Source: Acidobacteriota bacterium
GTDB lineage: Bacteria > Acidobacteriota > Terriglobia > Acidiferrales > UBA7541
NCBI GenBank assembly: GCA_003224135.1
Contig: QHYO01000211.1
Location: 1-5,555, forward strand
Length of the DNA stretch: 5,555 nucleotides
Direction of reading: 5' to 3'
Below are positions 1 through 5,555 of the stretch, piece by piece. The notes beneath the pieces are model-generated. The model was not told the origin of the DNA. It did not search any database and was given only the letters and a program-made list of their open reading frames with translations. How positions within the stretch are numbered: the stretch's first letter is position 1; every line of letters begins with the position of its first letter. The translations under genes were made by a program, and so were the position numbers.

Positions 1-75
1 GCCACGAATTTGGTGTGCCCTACGCGTGCCCACATTGGCTGATTGTGTGAATTTTGCTGGTTCTATTACCACTGA

Positions 76-96
76 AAACAAACAAGTTGTTTGTTT
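76..96. repeat. Perfect 21-bp AT-rich palindrome
   Basis: Two 10-base arms (AAACAAACAA and its exact complement) flank a single central G at position 86. The arms are made of CAAA/TTTG units, so low complexity contributes to the symmetry. It lies 15 bases to the left of the tRNA-3'-end-like sequence and outside the recombinase relic. It could be a protein-binding site, such as a recombinase arm or core site, or a cruciform. As an RNA hairpin the innermost pairs could not form. Its function is unknown. Confidence 0.5.
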
Positions 97-111
97 GCAA
101 CACGCATCGAA

Positions 112-135
112 GTCCGACTCCCACCCCGGGCACCA
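112..135 (+). other. tRNA 3'-end remnant, likely tRNA-Leu attachment site (att) scar
   Basis: Read on the plus strand, this stretch lines up with the 3' end of a tRNA. It has a last T-stem base (G112), a T-loop TCCGACT (113-119, consensus TTCGANN with one change), a 3' T-stem strand CCCAC (120-124), an acceptor 3' strand CCCGGGC (125-131), discriminator A132 and an encoded CCA (133-135). Many bacterial tRNA-Leu genes begin GCCCGGG, which pairs with this acceptor strand, and have a GTGGG/CCCAC T-stem. The 5' half of the T-stem is not preserved, since the bases before 112 do not pair with CCCAC. No tRNA body or 5' acceptor strand is visible in 1-111, so this is not a functional tRNA. Its position just past the C-terminal end of a recombinase relic fits an att repeat left by an element that integrated at a tRNA 3' end. 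The match is seen directly. The tRNA-Leu identity and att role are inferred. Confidence 0.55.
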
Positions 136-159
136 GTTTTTCTTGTTGAAGATGAATGA

Positions 160-579
160 GTTGTTGGGCCGCTTCTTTCCGTGTACCTCTGGTGTACCCC
201 ACTTTGCAAAAGAACGAGCGGATCGCGACTCCAGGCGTTAGCCAAATCCGCTTCCAGTTGTTCTGTCGCGAGCGCACCCACGTGCGTAATGCTTCTCTGT
301 GATTCTCACGCTTTGGTGGCCTAGCAAAATCGAGACTCGTTCGATGGGAACTCCAGCAAGGAGTAATTCAACAGTGAATGTGTCGCGGAAGCGGTGCGCA
401 TGTGAGTTGGAAACGTTTGCGAGTTTGAAGAGTTTGCGCAATCGCGTTTGCCAGCTTCGCACAATGCTTGCATCGACCCGTTCACCTACTTGCGAGACGT
501 CTTTGAACGCACTTGCACCCATCCGGTAGTCAACTCGAGAGTTGCTTCCGGACAAGTGGTTCTCTACACGGGAGGAATT
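160..579 (-). pseudogene. Tyrosine recombinase/phage integrase, C-terminal fragment with three frameshifts
   Basis: The longest open piece (555 to 238) carries the catalytic C-terminal domain of a tyrosine recombinase. Numbered from a TTG at 555, H54-x-x-R57 lies in HAHRFRDTF, H80 in LLGHQS, and the Tyr nucleophile Y90 in EKHYA. The N-terminal SAM-like DNA-binding domain, the first catalytic Arg and the beta-hairpin Lys are absent. After HYA the family sequence continues only by changing frame. PWVRSRQ is read after one missing base near 282, EQLEADLANAWSRDPLV after a second near 263, and GTPEVHGKKRPN (about 198-163) after a third near 208-211. Each site looks like the loss of one base from a short run (CC, GG, TTTTT). 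The upstream end stops at the neighbouring glycosyltransferase stop codon, leaving no room for the missing N-terminal half. It is a dead remnant of a mobile-element integrase next to a tRNA-like att scar. The recombinase identity is firm. The exact ends are approximate. Confidence 0.85.
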
Positions 580-2214
580 TCAATTCGGAATGGTCTTCAA
601 TTCCACTAAGTACATGGCGTTACGTCCATGAACAGCAAGGAGCTGCAGCCGGTGGCCGTCATGGGCCAGCCGCGCGGGCCACCAGTCAAACAATGTTCCA
701 GTCGAATAAAGGAGAAAAATCGGATGTTCCGCGGCGAAAGGAGCGAAATCCTGCACGCCTCCAGGCTCGTACGACTGCCACGCAACCGCGAGCTGGTCGC
801 TGGTATCGTTTCCAGCATAAATCACTGCATTAGCTGGATCCGCCAACGCCATAATCCGCCGCCGAAGCGGGGGTGGGGCGTAGTGCCAGAACTCCAGGTA
901 GAGACCGAAATCGGAAACGACGATAGGCAAATCTTCGTGATGCACGGCCTCGGCAACGCTAGCGAGCGGACTAATCTGCTCGTCTGGCACCACCCGGTCG
1001 CGGGGTGATGTCCAAAACCCCAATTCCTGCACTCCAATCGCGAGCAAAACGAACATCGCGGCCACCATGATGCTCTTTGTCCGGCTACGCCCGAGCATAT
1101 AGCCGATAGCCGCTGCAATTCCCAAGATTCCCGGGAGAAAATACCTGTCGACGAACGGAGCGTGCGTTATCTTCGCCGCGGCGTAGCCGACCAGCGGCAA
1201 AACAATAAGACCCAAGACCAATACTCGCTCGGGTAGAGATGCTGATGGCGGTTCTTTTGGGCCTCCCGGTTGCGAATCCCTCGAAGAGAATGTGGCTAGA
1301 ATTCCGGCAGAAACGGCTCCCACTATGGCGGCGCCCCACGCGGGCAACAGTCCAAGATACCAGGCGTACGTCAACGGCAAGGTACGCAGTGAAAAGGGAG
1401 CAAAAAAATGCGCTCCCCAATGCCGCTTCATCCCCATCAGCAGCGACCAGGAGATCCCCAAGGGTATCAGCGACATAAGCAACGCGAGCCACACCCAGAA
1501 TCGGACTTTCTTTGTCTCATAAACAACTGTCAGTTCAGCAAGAAAGAAGGGGCCGATCGCAAAAACCGCATAATAATGGAGCGAGGATGCAAGGAGCAGG
1601 CTTAAAAACATCCCGCTTACCCATAGCGCATTAGGGACGCGCTGATAGCACACGAGAGCGATGGCAATACAGGCCGTCAAAGGAGTGTACGGTCTTGCTT
1701 CAGCCGCATAAATAGTGAAGAGCGGAGTCATCAGCAGCAGGGAAGCACAGATCAACGCAGGTGTCGCGCCATTCCGCGTTCTGACAAACACATATAGCAG
1801 AGCCAAAGTGCACACGAACCCCAGCACTGGCAGGAGACGGTACCCGATGTGCTCGTCGGGGTTCAGTAACGCCAAGCTTCGTTCGATCAGATAAAAAAGT
1901 GGCGGCTGGCCATCCACTCCATGGCTCAACGCTTTCCAGATGGCCGGAAGGTTTGCTTGGCGACAGACGGCATGTGTCAACACTTCGTCAATGCTGAGAG
2001 GTCTCATTCTTGCGTAAGCAAGACTCCGTGCCAACGCATAGGCCACCAGCCCCAGTAAACCCCACAGAGTTGCAATTCGAGGCATTCCGTTCCGAGGGGC
2101 GGAGCGGAGGTCAGAGACTGGAGTCCGACCGGAGTTTCCCCATGTAGGCACACCGCCTGACGAAATCATCCTGCATACCATCGAGAGAAATGCGCCCTCA
2201 TCATCATCTCGCAC
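580..2214 (-). CDS. GT39-family (PMT/ArnT-like, GT-C fold) membrane glycosyltransferase
   Basis: This is a predicted inner-membrane enzyme that transfers a sugar from a polyprenyl-phosphate donor to a lipid, glycan or protein on the periplasmic side. Acceptor and donor cannot be named from sequence. With the longest reading (544 aa), GT-C hallmarks appear in order: the first membrane helix (about 46-66), followed by the acidic pair D76-E77 in the first outer loop (SIDEVLTHA). Next come QPPLFY (103-108), EARPY (172-176), HYY (213-215) and DRYFLPG (356-362). About nine to eleven hydrophobic segments lie between 46 and 397, and a soluble tail follows (about 400-544). The start is uncertain. The GTG at 2214 has no convincing Shine-Dalgarno sequence and adds a polar 43-residue leader. 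ATGs at codon 12 (2181) and codon 44 (2085) are alternatives, and codon 44 sits just before the first helix as is usual for the family. It is transcribed away from sthA, probably alone. No terminator is evident after the stop, where the recombinase relic begins. Confidence 0.9.
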   Translation of the reverse strand: MRDDDEGAFLSMVCRMISSGGVPTWGNSGRTPVSDLRSAPRNGMPRIATLWGLLGLVAYALARSLAYARMRPLSIDEVLTHAVCRQANLPAIWKALSHGVDGQPPLFYLIERSLALLNPDEHIGYRLLPVLGFVCTLALLYVFVRTRNGATPALICASLLLMTPLFTIYAAEARPYTPLTACIAIALVCYQRVPNALWVSGMFLSLLLASSLHYYAVFAIGPFFLAELTVVYETKKVRFWVWLALLMSLIPLGISWSLLMGMKRHWGAHFFAPFSLRTLPLTYAWYLGLLPAWGAAIVGAVSAGILATFSSRDSQPGGPKEPPSASLPERVLVLGLIVLPLVGYAAAKITHAPFVDRYFLPGILGIAAAIGYMLGRSRTKSIMVAAMFVLLAIGVQELGFWTSPRDRVVPDEQISPLASVAEAVHHEDLPIVVSDFGLYLEFWHYAPPPLRRRIMALADPANAVIYAGNDTSDQLAVAWQSYEPGGVQDFAPFAAEHPIFLLYSTGTLFDWWPARLAHDGHRLQLLAVHGRNAMYLVELKTIPN

Positions 2215-2230
2215 GGGAAAACACGATGGC

Positions 2231-2257
2231 AGCGTATCATGTCGGTAGTATAGTCAA
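2231..2257 (-). promoter_or_regulatory. Weak sigma-70-like promoter candidate for the glycosyltransferase
   Basis: On the minus strand there is a TTGACT (2257-2252) that matches the -35 consensus at five of six positions. A TACGCT (2236-2231) follows after 15 bases and is preceded by TG in the extended -10 position. The spacing is short and the -10 is poor. A TATACT overlaps the -35 and could be the real -10, but it has no good -35 partner. The candidate ends 16 bases before the GTG at 2214, so it would fit best with one of the downstream ATG starts. Confidence 0.22.
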
Positions 2258-2398
2258 GGTTTCTCATTGCCTAAAACATTTTTGAGCATTTTCGTGCGTA
2301 GTTCGTTGAGAAGTCTTTGTCTCGCAACACGATGCAGGCAGAGTGTAGCTGTTATGAGTGGCACCTTGAAGATGGCGAGATCGGCGCGGTGAAGGTGG

Positions 2399-2414
2399 TG
2401 CGCGAATTCGCGCA
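2399..2414. repeat. Perfect 16-bp palindrome around GAATTC
   Basis: TGCGCGAATTCGCGCA is exactly self-complementary. It lies in non-coding sequence between the glycosyltransferase and sthA, about 185 bases upstream of the former's GTG and 355 upstream of the latter's start. A dimeric regulator could bind here, but nothing else supports that. A palindrome of this length is not very improbable by chance in a window this size. Confidence 0.4.
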
Positions 2415-2452
2415 AACTTTCGGGACCTAGCGGTGGGAAAGCGAGGAAGAAA

Positions 2453-2609
2453 ATGGCGAAAGCGGTCTTTCTCAACACCTGCGGGTTACCCATCGTTCTC
2501 GACAACATGTGGTTCGAGAATTGTTCGGTTCTTGAATTGCGACGTGTTCTACAGCGGCGGTCCGGTCGAAGCGCGCTCCTACCATTTCGAGAACGTGCGC
2601 TGGTTCTAA
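2453..2609 (+). pseudogene. Frameshifted C-terminal relic of a small hypothetical protein (F-x-N-C repeat type)
   Basis: One frame (from about 2489) reads PIVLDNMWFENC. If one extra T in TGTTCGG (2522-2528) is removed, reading continues in the next frame as RFLNCDVFYSGGPVEARSYHFENVRWF and stops at TAA 2607-2609. The joined text has the alternating pattern VLDN-x-FENC-x-FLNC, Y-x-GGP, F-x-NV-x-F. This resembles the C-terminal beta-strand segment of short hypothetical proteins found in several phyla, but I cannot name the family. No matching N-terminal portion is visible upstream, although 2453 has an ATG in the first frame. It therefore appears to be a truncated and frameshifted remnant rather than an active gene. 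The reconstruction is an inference from the repeat pattern. Confidence 0.45.
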
Positions 2610-2658
2610 CGATCCGGTACGAAATCTTAGTCGTGGCACAAACGGGCGTTAGCCTTAC

Positions 2659-2684
2659 ACAGGAAACTCCTTGTTTTTTCCTGT
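2659..2684. repeat. Small inverted repeat (8-bp stem, 10-base loop)
   Basis: ACAGGAAA (2659-2666) and TTTCCTGT (2677-2684) are exact complements separated by ten bases. The stem is only half G/C and no T-run follows on either strand, so it is not a good intrinsic terminator. It lies 50 bases after the relic stop and 85 before the sthA start, so it could sit in the sthA leader RNA. Chance is a real possibility. Confidence 0.3.
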
Positions 2685-2757
2685 ATTCATTCATAAGAGA
2701 GGCCTTAGTCTGTGATTGCGGAATCGCCATTCCAGAGCTTGTGATCAGGTGCGTTGC

Positions 2758-2764
2758 GGAGGGG
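2758..2764 (+). promoter_or_regulatory. Ribosome binding site that fixes the sthA start
   Basis: GGAGGGG lies just upstream of the GTG at 2769, with its GGAGG core six bases from the start codon. An in-frame TTG at 2754 would put this strong Shine-Dalgarno sequence inside the coding region and has none of its own. The GTG also places the FAD-binding beta strand at the usual distance from the N-terminus. Confidence 0.75.
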
Positions 2765-2768
2765 AATT

Positions 2769-4181
2769 GTGGCGGACAGTGAAAAGTTTGATCTGGTGAT
2801 CATCGGTTGCGGACCGGCGGGAGAGAAGGCTGGCGCTCAGGCCGCGTATTTCCGCAAGCGCGTGGCGGTGATTGAGCGGGCGGGAGTTCCGGGTGGAAGC
2901 TGCATCAACACGGGAACGGTGCCAAGCAAAACGTTGCGCGAATCGGCGCTGTATTTTTCCGGGCTGGGGCAGCGCGGGCTTTATGGGATCGATTATTCGC
3001 TGAAGGAAAATCTGGCCATTCACGATTTCATGCACCACGAGAGGGAAGTGGTGGAGATGGAGCGGCGACGCATCCTGAAAAATCTGGAGTTGCACAAGAT
3101 TGAGTACGTGCAGGGACGGGCGGCGTTTGAGGATGCGCACACGATTGTCGTTGCCAATAACGGCAGTCCGCGGAGGTTTCGTGGCGAAGTGATTTTGATT
3201 GCGACTGGATCGAAGCCACACCGTCCTGCGGAAATTTCTTTCGATGATGTGCACACTTTTGATTCCGATACGTTTTTGCAGATGGAACGCATTCCAAAAT
3301 CGCTGGCGGTGATTGGCGGCGGTGTAATTGGCTGCGAGTACGGTTCGATTTTCATGGCGCTGGGGGTGAAGGTGACGTTGGTGGATGGGCGCGACAAGCT
3401 GCTGCCATTTCTGGATTCGGAGATTTCGGACCGTTTGCGCGACCGCTTGAAGGAATTGGGGATGGAGTTCTGGTTCAACGAGCGTCCCGTGAAAGTGGAG
3501 AACTCGGCGAGCGGCGCGACGTTGCACATGAAGAGCGGGAAAAAACTGGAGACGGAGGCGGCGCTGTTTGCAGCAGGCCGGCGCGCGGCGGTGGATGGGT
3601 TGGCGCTCGAAAAAGCGGGACTCGCGCTGAATGATCGCGGATACATTCCGGTGGACGCGCATTACCGGACGGACGTGACGAATATTTACGCCGCGGGCGA
3701 CGTGATCGGATTTCCGGCCTTGGCGTCCACTTCTATGGAACAGGGACGCGTGGCGGTATGCCATGCATTTGGATTTCAGTACAAGCAACGGGTGGCTTCG
3801 ATGCTGCCCATGGGGATTTACACGATTCCGGAAATTTCTTCGGCGGGCGAGACGGAAGACTCGTGCAAGGAAAAAAAGATTGAGTACTGCGTGGGTCGCG
3901 CGAGGTACGAGAACAATGCTCGAGGGCATATCGCGGGAGACACCGCGGGATTGTTGAAGATCGTATTCTCTCCTTCGGACAAGAAACTGCTGGGTGTGAG
4001 CATCATCGGAGAAAACGCGACGGAACTGATTCACATCGGGATGATGGCGCTGGACAACGGACTGACGATCAATGAATTCATCGAGCAGGTTTTCAATTAC
4101 CCGACGCTGAGCGAGATGTACAAATATGCCGCATACGACGGTCTGGGGAATCTGGCCGGGCATAAGTTGAGAGAAGGATGA
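2769..4181 (+). CDS. sthA: Soluble Si-specific NAD(P)+ transhydrogenase (SthA/UdhA)
   Basis: This cytoplasmic FAD enzyme exchanges hydride between NADPH/NADP+ and NADH/NAD+, in most bacteria mainly to draw down excess NADPH. The protein is 470 aa, against 466 for E. coli SthA, and is collinear with it. The FAD-binding G13-x-G15-x-x-G18 is followed by acidic E36 and GGSCINTGTVPSK (42-54). ATGSKP lies at 145-150. The NAD(P)-binding motif GGGVIG (183-188) is next, then AAGRRAAVD (268-276) and the second FAD motif TNIYAAGDVIG (304-314). GIYTIPEISS (349-358) and the C-terminal FNYPTLSE (442-449) complete it. As in E. coli SthA, the disulphide of the dihydrolipoamide dehydrogenase superfamily is missing (C45 only, T50 in place of the second Cys). 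The catalytic His of the HPT-x-x-E motif is replaced by N443. These features separate it from lipoamide dehydrogenase, mercuric and glutathione reductases. The start is GTG, chosen for its ribosome binding site. It is transcribed divergently from the glycosyltransferase, and 125 bases separate it from the next gene. Confidence 0.95.
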   Translation: MADSEKFDLVIIGCGPAGEKAGAQAAYFRKRVAVIERAGVPGGSCINTGTVPSKTLRESALYFSGLGQRGLYGIDYSLKENLAIHDFMHHEREVVEMERRRILKNLELHKIEYVQGRAAFEDAHTIVVANNGSPRRFRGEVILIATGSKPHRPAEISFDDVHTFDSDTFLQMERIPKSLAVIGGGVIGCEYGSIFMALGVKVTLVDGRDKLLPFLDSEISDRLRDRLKELGMEFWFNERPVKVENSASGATLHMKSGKKLETEAALFAAGRRAAVDGLALEKAGLALNDRGYIPVDAHYRTDVTNIYAAGDVIGFPALASTSMEQGRVAVCHAFGFQYKQRVASMLPMGIYTIPEISSAGETEDSCKEKKIEYCVGRARYENNARGHIAGDTAGLLKIVFSPSDKKLLGVSIIGENATELIHIGMMALDNGLTINEFIEQVFNYPTLSEMYKYAAYDGLGNLAGHKLREG

Positions 4182-4306
4182 GGAAGTTCTCGGTAAACAG
4201 TTTTCAGAGGGGAGCCATCACATGTTGGCAGTAGCAGCTGACGTGTGCTGAATGTTTGGGACAGGCTAATGCGCGAATTATTGCGAACACTTGGGAGTGG
4301 TCATCA

Positions 4307-5555
4307 ATGCTCAAGGAAAACTGCGCGATGTTCAGTGTGAAAATGCTGCCGAGTCTGATCTTGGGATTGTTGGTTGTTGCCGGAGCGGCGGTTGCTGAAC
4401 CGCAAGCTGGACTTCTCCGGGCGCACACTGCGTTTCACGAAGCCCTCCGCGATGCGGATGCTTCCGCGCTCGATCGGCTGCTGGACCAGCATTTCACGTG
4501 GACTCACACCGATGGTCTGGTGCAAAGCAAAGCCGACCTGCTCGCGAAAATTCGGGATGGCAAACTGCGCTACTCCGAGATGAGCACCGACCAGGATACC
4601 TTCAACGAATACGCCAAAGCGGCCGTCGTTACGGGCCATTCGGCACGGCGCTACGCCGAAGCAGCAAAGCCCTTCGAATTACGTTACACACTTACTTTTG
4701 TGAAAACGGGCCGCGAGTGGAAAGTGGCCGCCTATCACACCACGGTTTTTACGCCCGGCGCCGGTCAGCCGCTGCAGGTCCGCCTCGGCTACCCACGTGA
4801 CGCCAAGTTGCTGATCCTCAACGCCGATGATCTTGCGGTTTCTCACTCGGAAGACGTGGCCAGTTTTGCCGCACTCGATCAAAAGCTGATTACTTCGGCG
4901 ACGGTCATGGTGCCCTGCCCGTGGTTCACAGAAGTCGCTGAATATTCGAAGGCGCATCCAGATGCTGATCTCGGTCTACACCTGACTTTTACATCGGAAT
5001 GGCAAGGCTACCGCTGGGGACCGATTACTTCTCGCGCGCTGGTACGAAGCCTGGTTGGGCCGGATGGCTATTTCTACGCCAGCACCAAGGAGTTTGCAGA
5101 ACACGCCAAACTCGATGAAGTGGAAATGGAGATTCGCGCGCAGATTGAGCGCGCCAAGTCGATGGGACTTGAGCCTTCGCATCTCGATTCCCACATGCAC
5201 GCACTCTATGCGAAGCCTGAGCTGTTTGGGGTTTTTCTGAAAGTTGCGCATGAATATAAGCTGCTCATTCGCATGGCGCGCAACGACCAGCCTTTTCAGT
5301 CGGTGCTTTCGCTGATGGCGCCCGGCGATCCGGTTCCTGATGCAATTTATTCGCCGGGGGCCGACGTTCCCCCCTCCGGCTGGAGCGACTACTACGTGAA
5401 CCTGATCAAGAGCCTGCAACCGGGCGTGACCGAAGTCTTCATGCACCTCGCCCATGATGACGTCGAATCGCAAGCCATTATGGTCGATCATCCCGATTGG
5501 GGAGCTGCTTGGCGCCAGCGTGAATTCGCGGCCGTGTCGAGTCCGGAGGTCCGCA
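4307..5555 (+). CDS. Secreted fusion: DUF4440/SnoaL-like domain plus ChbG/YdjC-type carbohydrate deacetylase (C-terminus off window)
   Basis: One uninterrupted frame of 416 codons runs off the right edge. A signal peptide is clear: hydrophobic residues 14-30 ending in AVA before EPQ. There is no lipobox Cys, so export to the periplasm or outside is expected. Residues about 33-150 resemble DUF4440/SnoaL-like NTF2-fold domains (ALRDADASALDRLLD, FTWTHTDG, AVVTGHSARRY, GREWKVAAYHTT). A short linker leads at RLGYPRDAKLL (159-169) into a ChbG/YdjC-like domain. It has NADD (172-175), the MVPCPWF signature (201-207), DLGLHLT (221-227, H225), HLDSHMH (292-298) and FMHLAHDD (378-385). Known relatives are metal-dependent deacetylases of amino-sugar oligosaccharides with an Asp and two His as ligands. 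D175, H225 and H296 are the likely equivalents. Substrate is unknown. Family length suggests only some 20 residues are missing. Start ATG 4307 has GGGAG at 4293-4297. ATG 4328 with AAGGA at 4313-4317 is an alternative and would keep the signal peptide. It may or may not be co-transcribed with sthA. Confidence 0.88.
   Translation, partial: MLKENCAMFSVKMLPSLILGLLVVAGAAVAEPQAGLLRAHTAFHEALRDADASALDRLLDQHFTWTHTDGLVQSKADLLAKIRDGKLRYSEMSTDQDTFNEYAKAAVVTGHSARRYAEAAKPFELRYTLTFVKTGREWKVAAYHTTVFTPGAGQPLQVRLGYPRDAKLLILNADDLAVSHSEDVASFAALDQKLITSATVMVPCPWFTEVAEYSKAHPDADLGLHLTFTSEWQGYRWGPITSRALVRSLVGPDGYFYASTKEFAEHAKLDEVEMEIRAQIERAKSMGLEPSHLDSHMHALYAKPELFGVFLKVAHEYKLLIRMARNDQPFQSVLSLMAPGDPVPDAIYSPGADVPPSGWSDYYVNLIKSLQPGVTEVFMHLAHDDVESQAIMVDHPDWGAAWRQREFAAVSSPEVR

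Larger units (their letters stand above)
2215..2768. other. Intergenic region between divergent genes, no intact gene
   Basis: Open frames in this 554-base stretch have no recognisable protein family except the short relic at 2453-2609. A minus-strand open frame (2730-2254) has an Arg- and Ser-rich composition in its first half and no domain I can identify, so I treat it as chance. The region holds a weak promoter candidate for the glycosyltransferase, a 16-bp palindrome, the relic gene, a small hairpin and the sthA ribosome binding site. The promoter of sthA must lie here or the gene must be read from it, but I could not pick a convincing -35/-10 pair. Confidence 0.6.

Noticed and set aside
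50..135. A complete tRNA gene ending at the CCA
   Set aside because: No GCCCGGG 5' acceptor strand, D-arm or anticodon arm can be found upstream, and the 5' half of the T-stem does not pair.
2659..2684. Intrinsic terminator
   Set aside because: The stem is short and half A/T, the loop is long, and no T-run follows the stem on either strand.
2254..2730. Minus-strand open frame of 158 codons in the intergenic region
   Set aside because: Its composition is Arg- and Ser-rich in the first half, no motif is recognisable, and it overlaps the plus-strand relic at 2453-2609. I could not support it as a gene.
2745..4163. Long minus-strand open frame (472 codons) opposite sthA
   Set aside because: It is the antisense shadow of sthA. 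It is rich in His, Arg and Gln, has no recognisable domain, and the opposite strand encodes a full-length conserved enzyme.
4182..4306. Promoter for the secreted fusion gene (TTGGCA at 4225-4230)
   Set aside because: The -35-like box is good, but no acceptable -10 lies 16-18 bases downstream, so I do not list it.
4976..5491. Minus-strand open frame opposite the deacetylase domain
   Set aside because: It is a shadow of the plus-strand ChbG/YdjC domain, whose catalytic motifs are all on the plus strand.
1..5555. CRISPR array, defence system or insertion sequence ends
   Set aside because: No regularly spaced direct repeats, transposase or terminal inverted repeats were seen. The only mobile signature is the recombinase relic with its att-like neighbour.

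Overview
The window looks like chromosomal DNA from a moderately GC-rich soil-type bacterium. The style of the integrase tail, the GT39 enzyme and the secreted ChbG/YdjC protein reminds me of Acidobacteriota (Terriglobia-like). That placement is an inference from family resemblance and was not tested. Three intact genes are present (one runs off the right edge), along with two decayed gene fragments.

Left end (1-579): a scar of an integrative element. The minus strand carries the C-terminal catalytic half of a tyrosine recombinase. It is broken by three apparent one-base losses, so the original protein can only be read by moving through all three frames. About 25 bases beyond its apparent C-terminus, on the plus strand, lies a 24-base stretch (112-135) that matches the 3' end of a bacterial tRNA, from T-loop through acceptor strand, discriminator base and CCA. 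It is best matched by tRNA-Leu. No tRNA body precedes it. An integrase beside a tRNA 3' end is the classic layout of an attachment site, so I read this as a decayed att junction. A near-perfect AT-rich palindrome sits at 76-96.

580-2214 (minus): a large multi-pass GT-C (GT39/PMT/ArnT-like) glycosyltransferase of the inner membrane. Its stop codon directly abuts the recombinase relic.

2215-2768: a gap between divergent genes with no intact gene. It holds a possible promoter for the glycosyltransferase, a perfect 16-bp palindrome, a frameshifted C-terminal relic of a small hypothetical protein (2453-2609) and a small hairpin.

2769-4181 (plus): soluble (Si-specific) NAD(P)+ transhydrogenase SthA, a cytoplasmic FAD enzyme that balances the NADH and NADPH pools. 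It is complete, with a clear ribosome binding site in front of a GTG start.

4307-5555 (plus, runs off the window): a predicted secreted protein that fuses a DUF4440/SnoaL-like (NTF2 fold) domain to a ChbG/YdjC-type carbohydrate deacetylase domain. The fusion is the most unusual intact coding feature here. The three intact genes do not form an obvious pathway. The 125-base gap between sthA and the fusion gene leaves co-transcription undecided.
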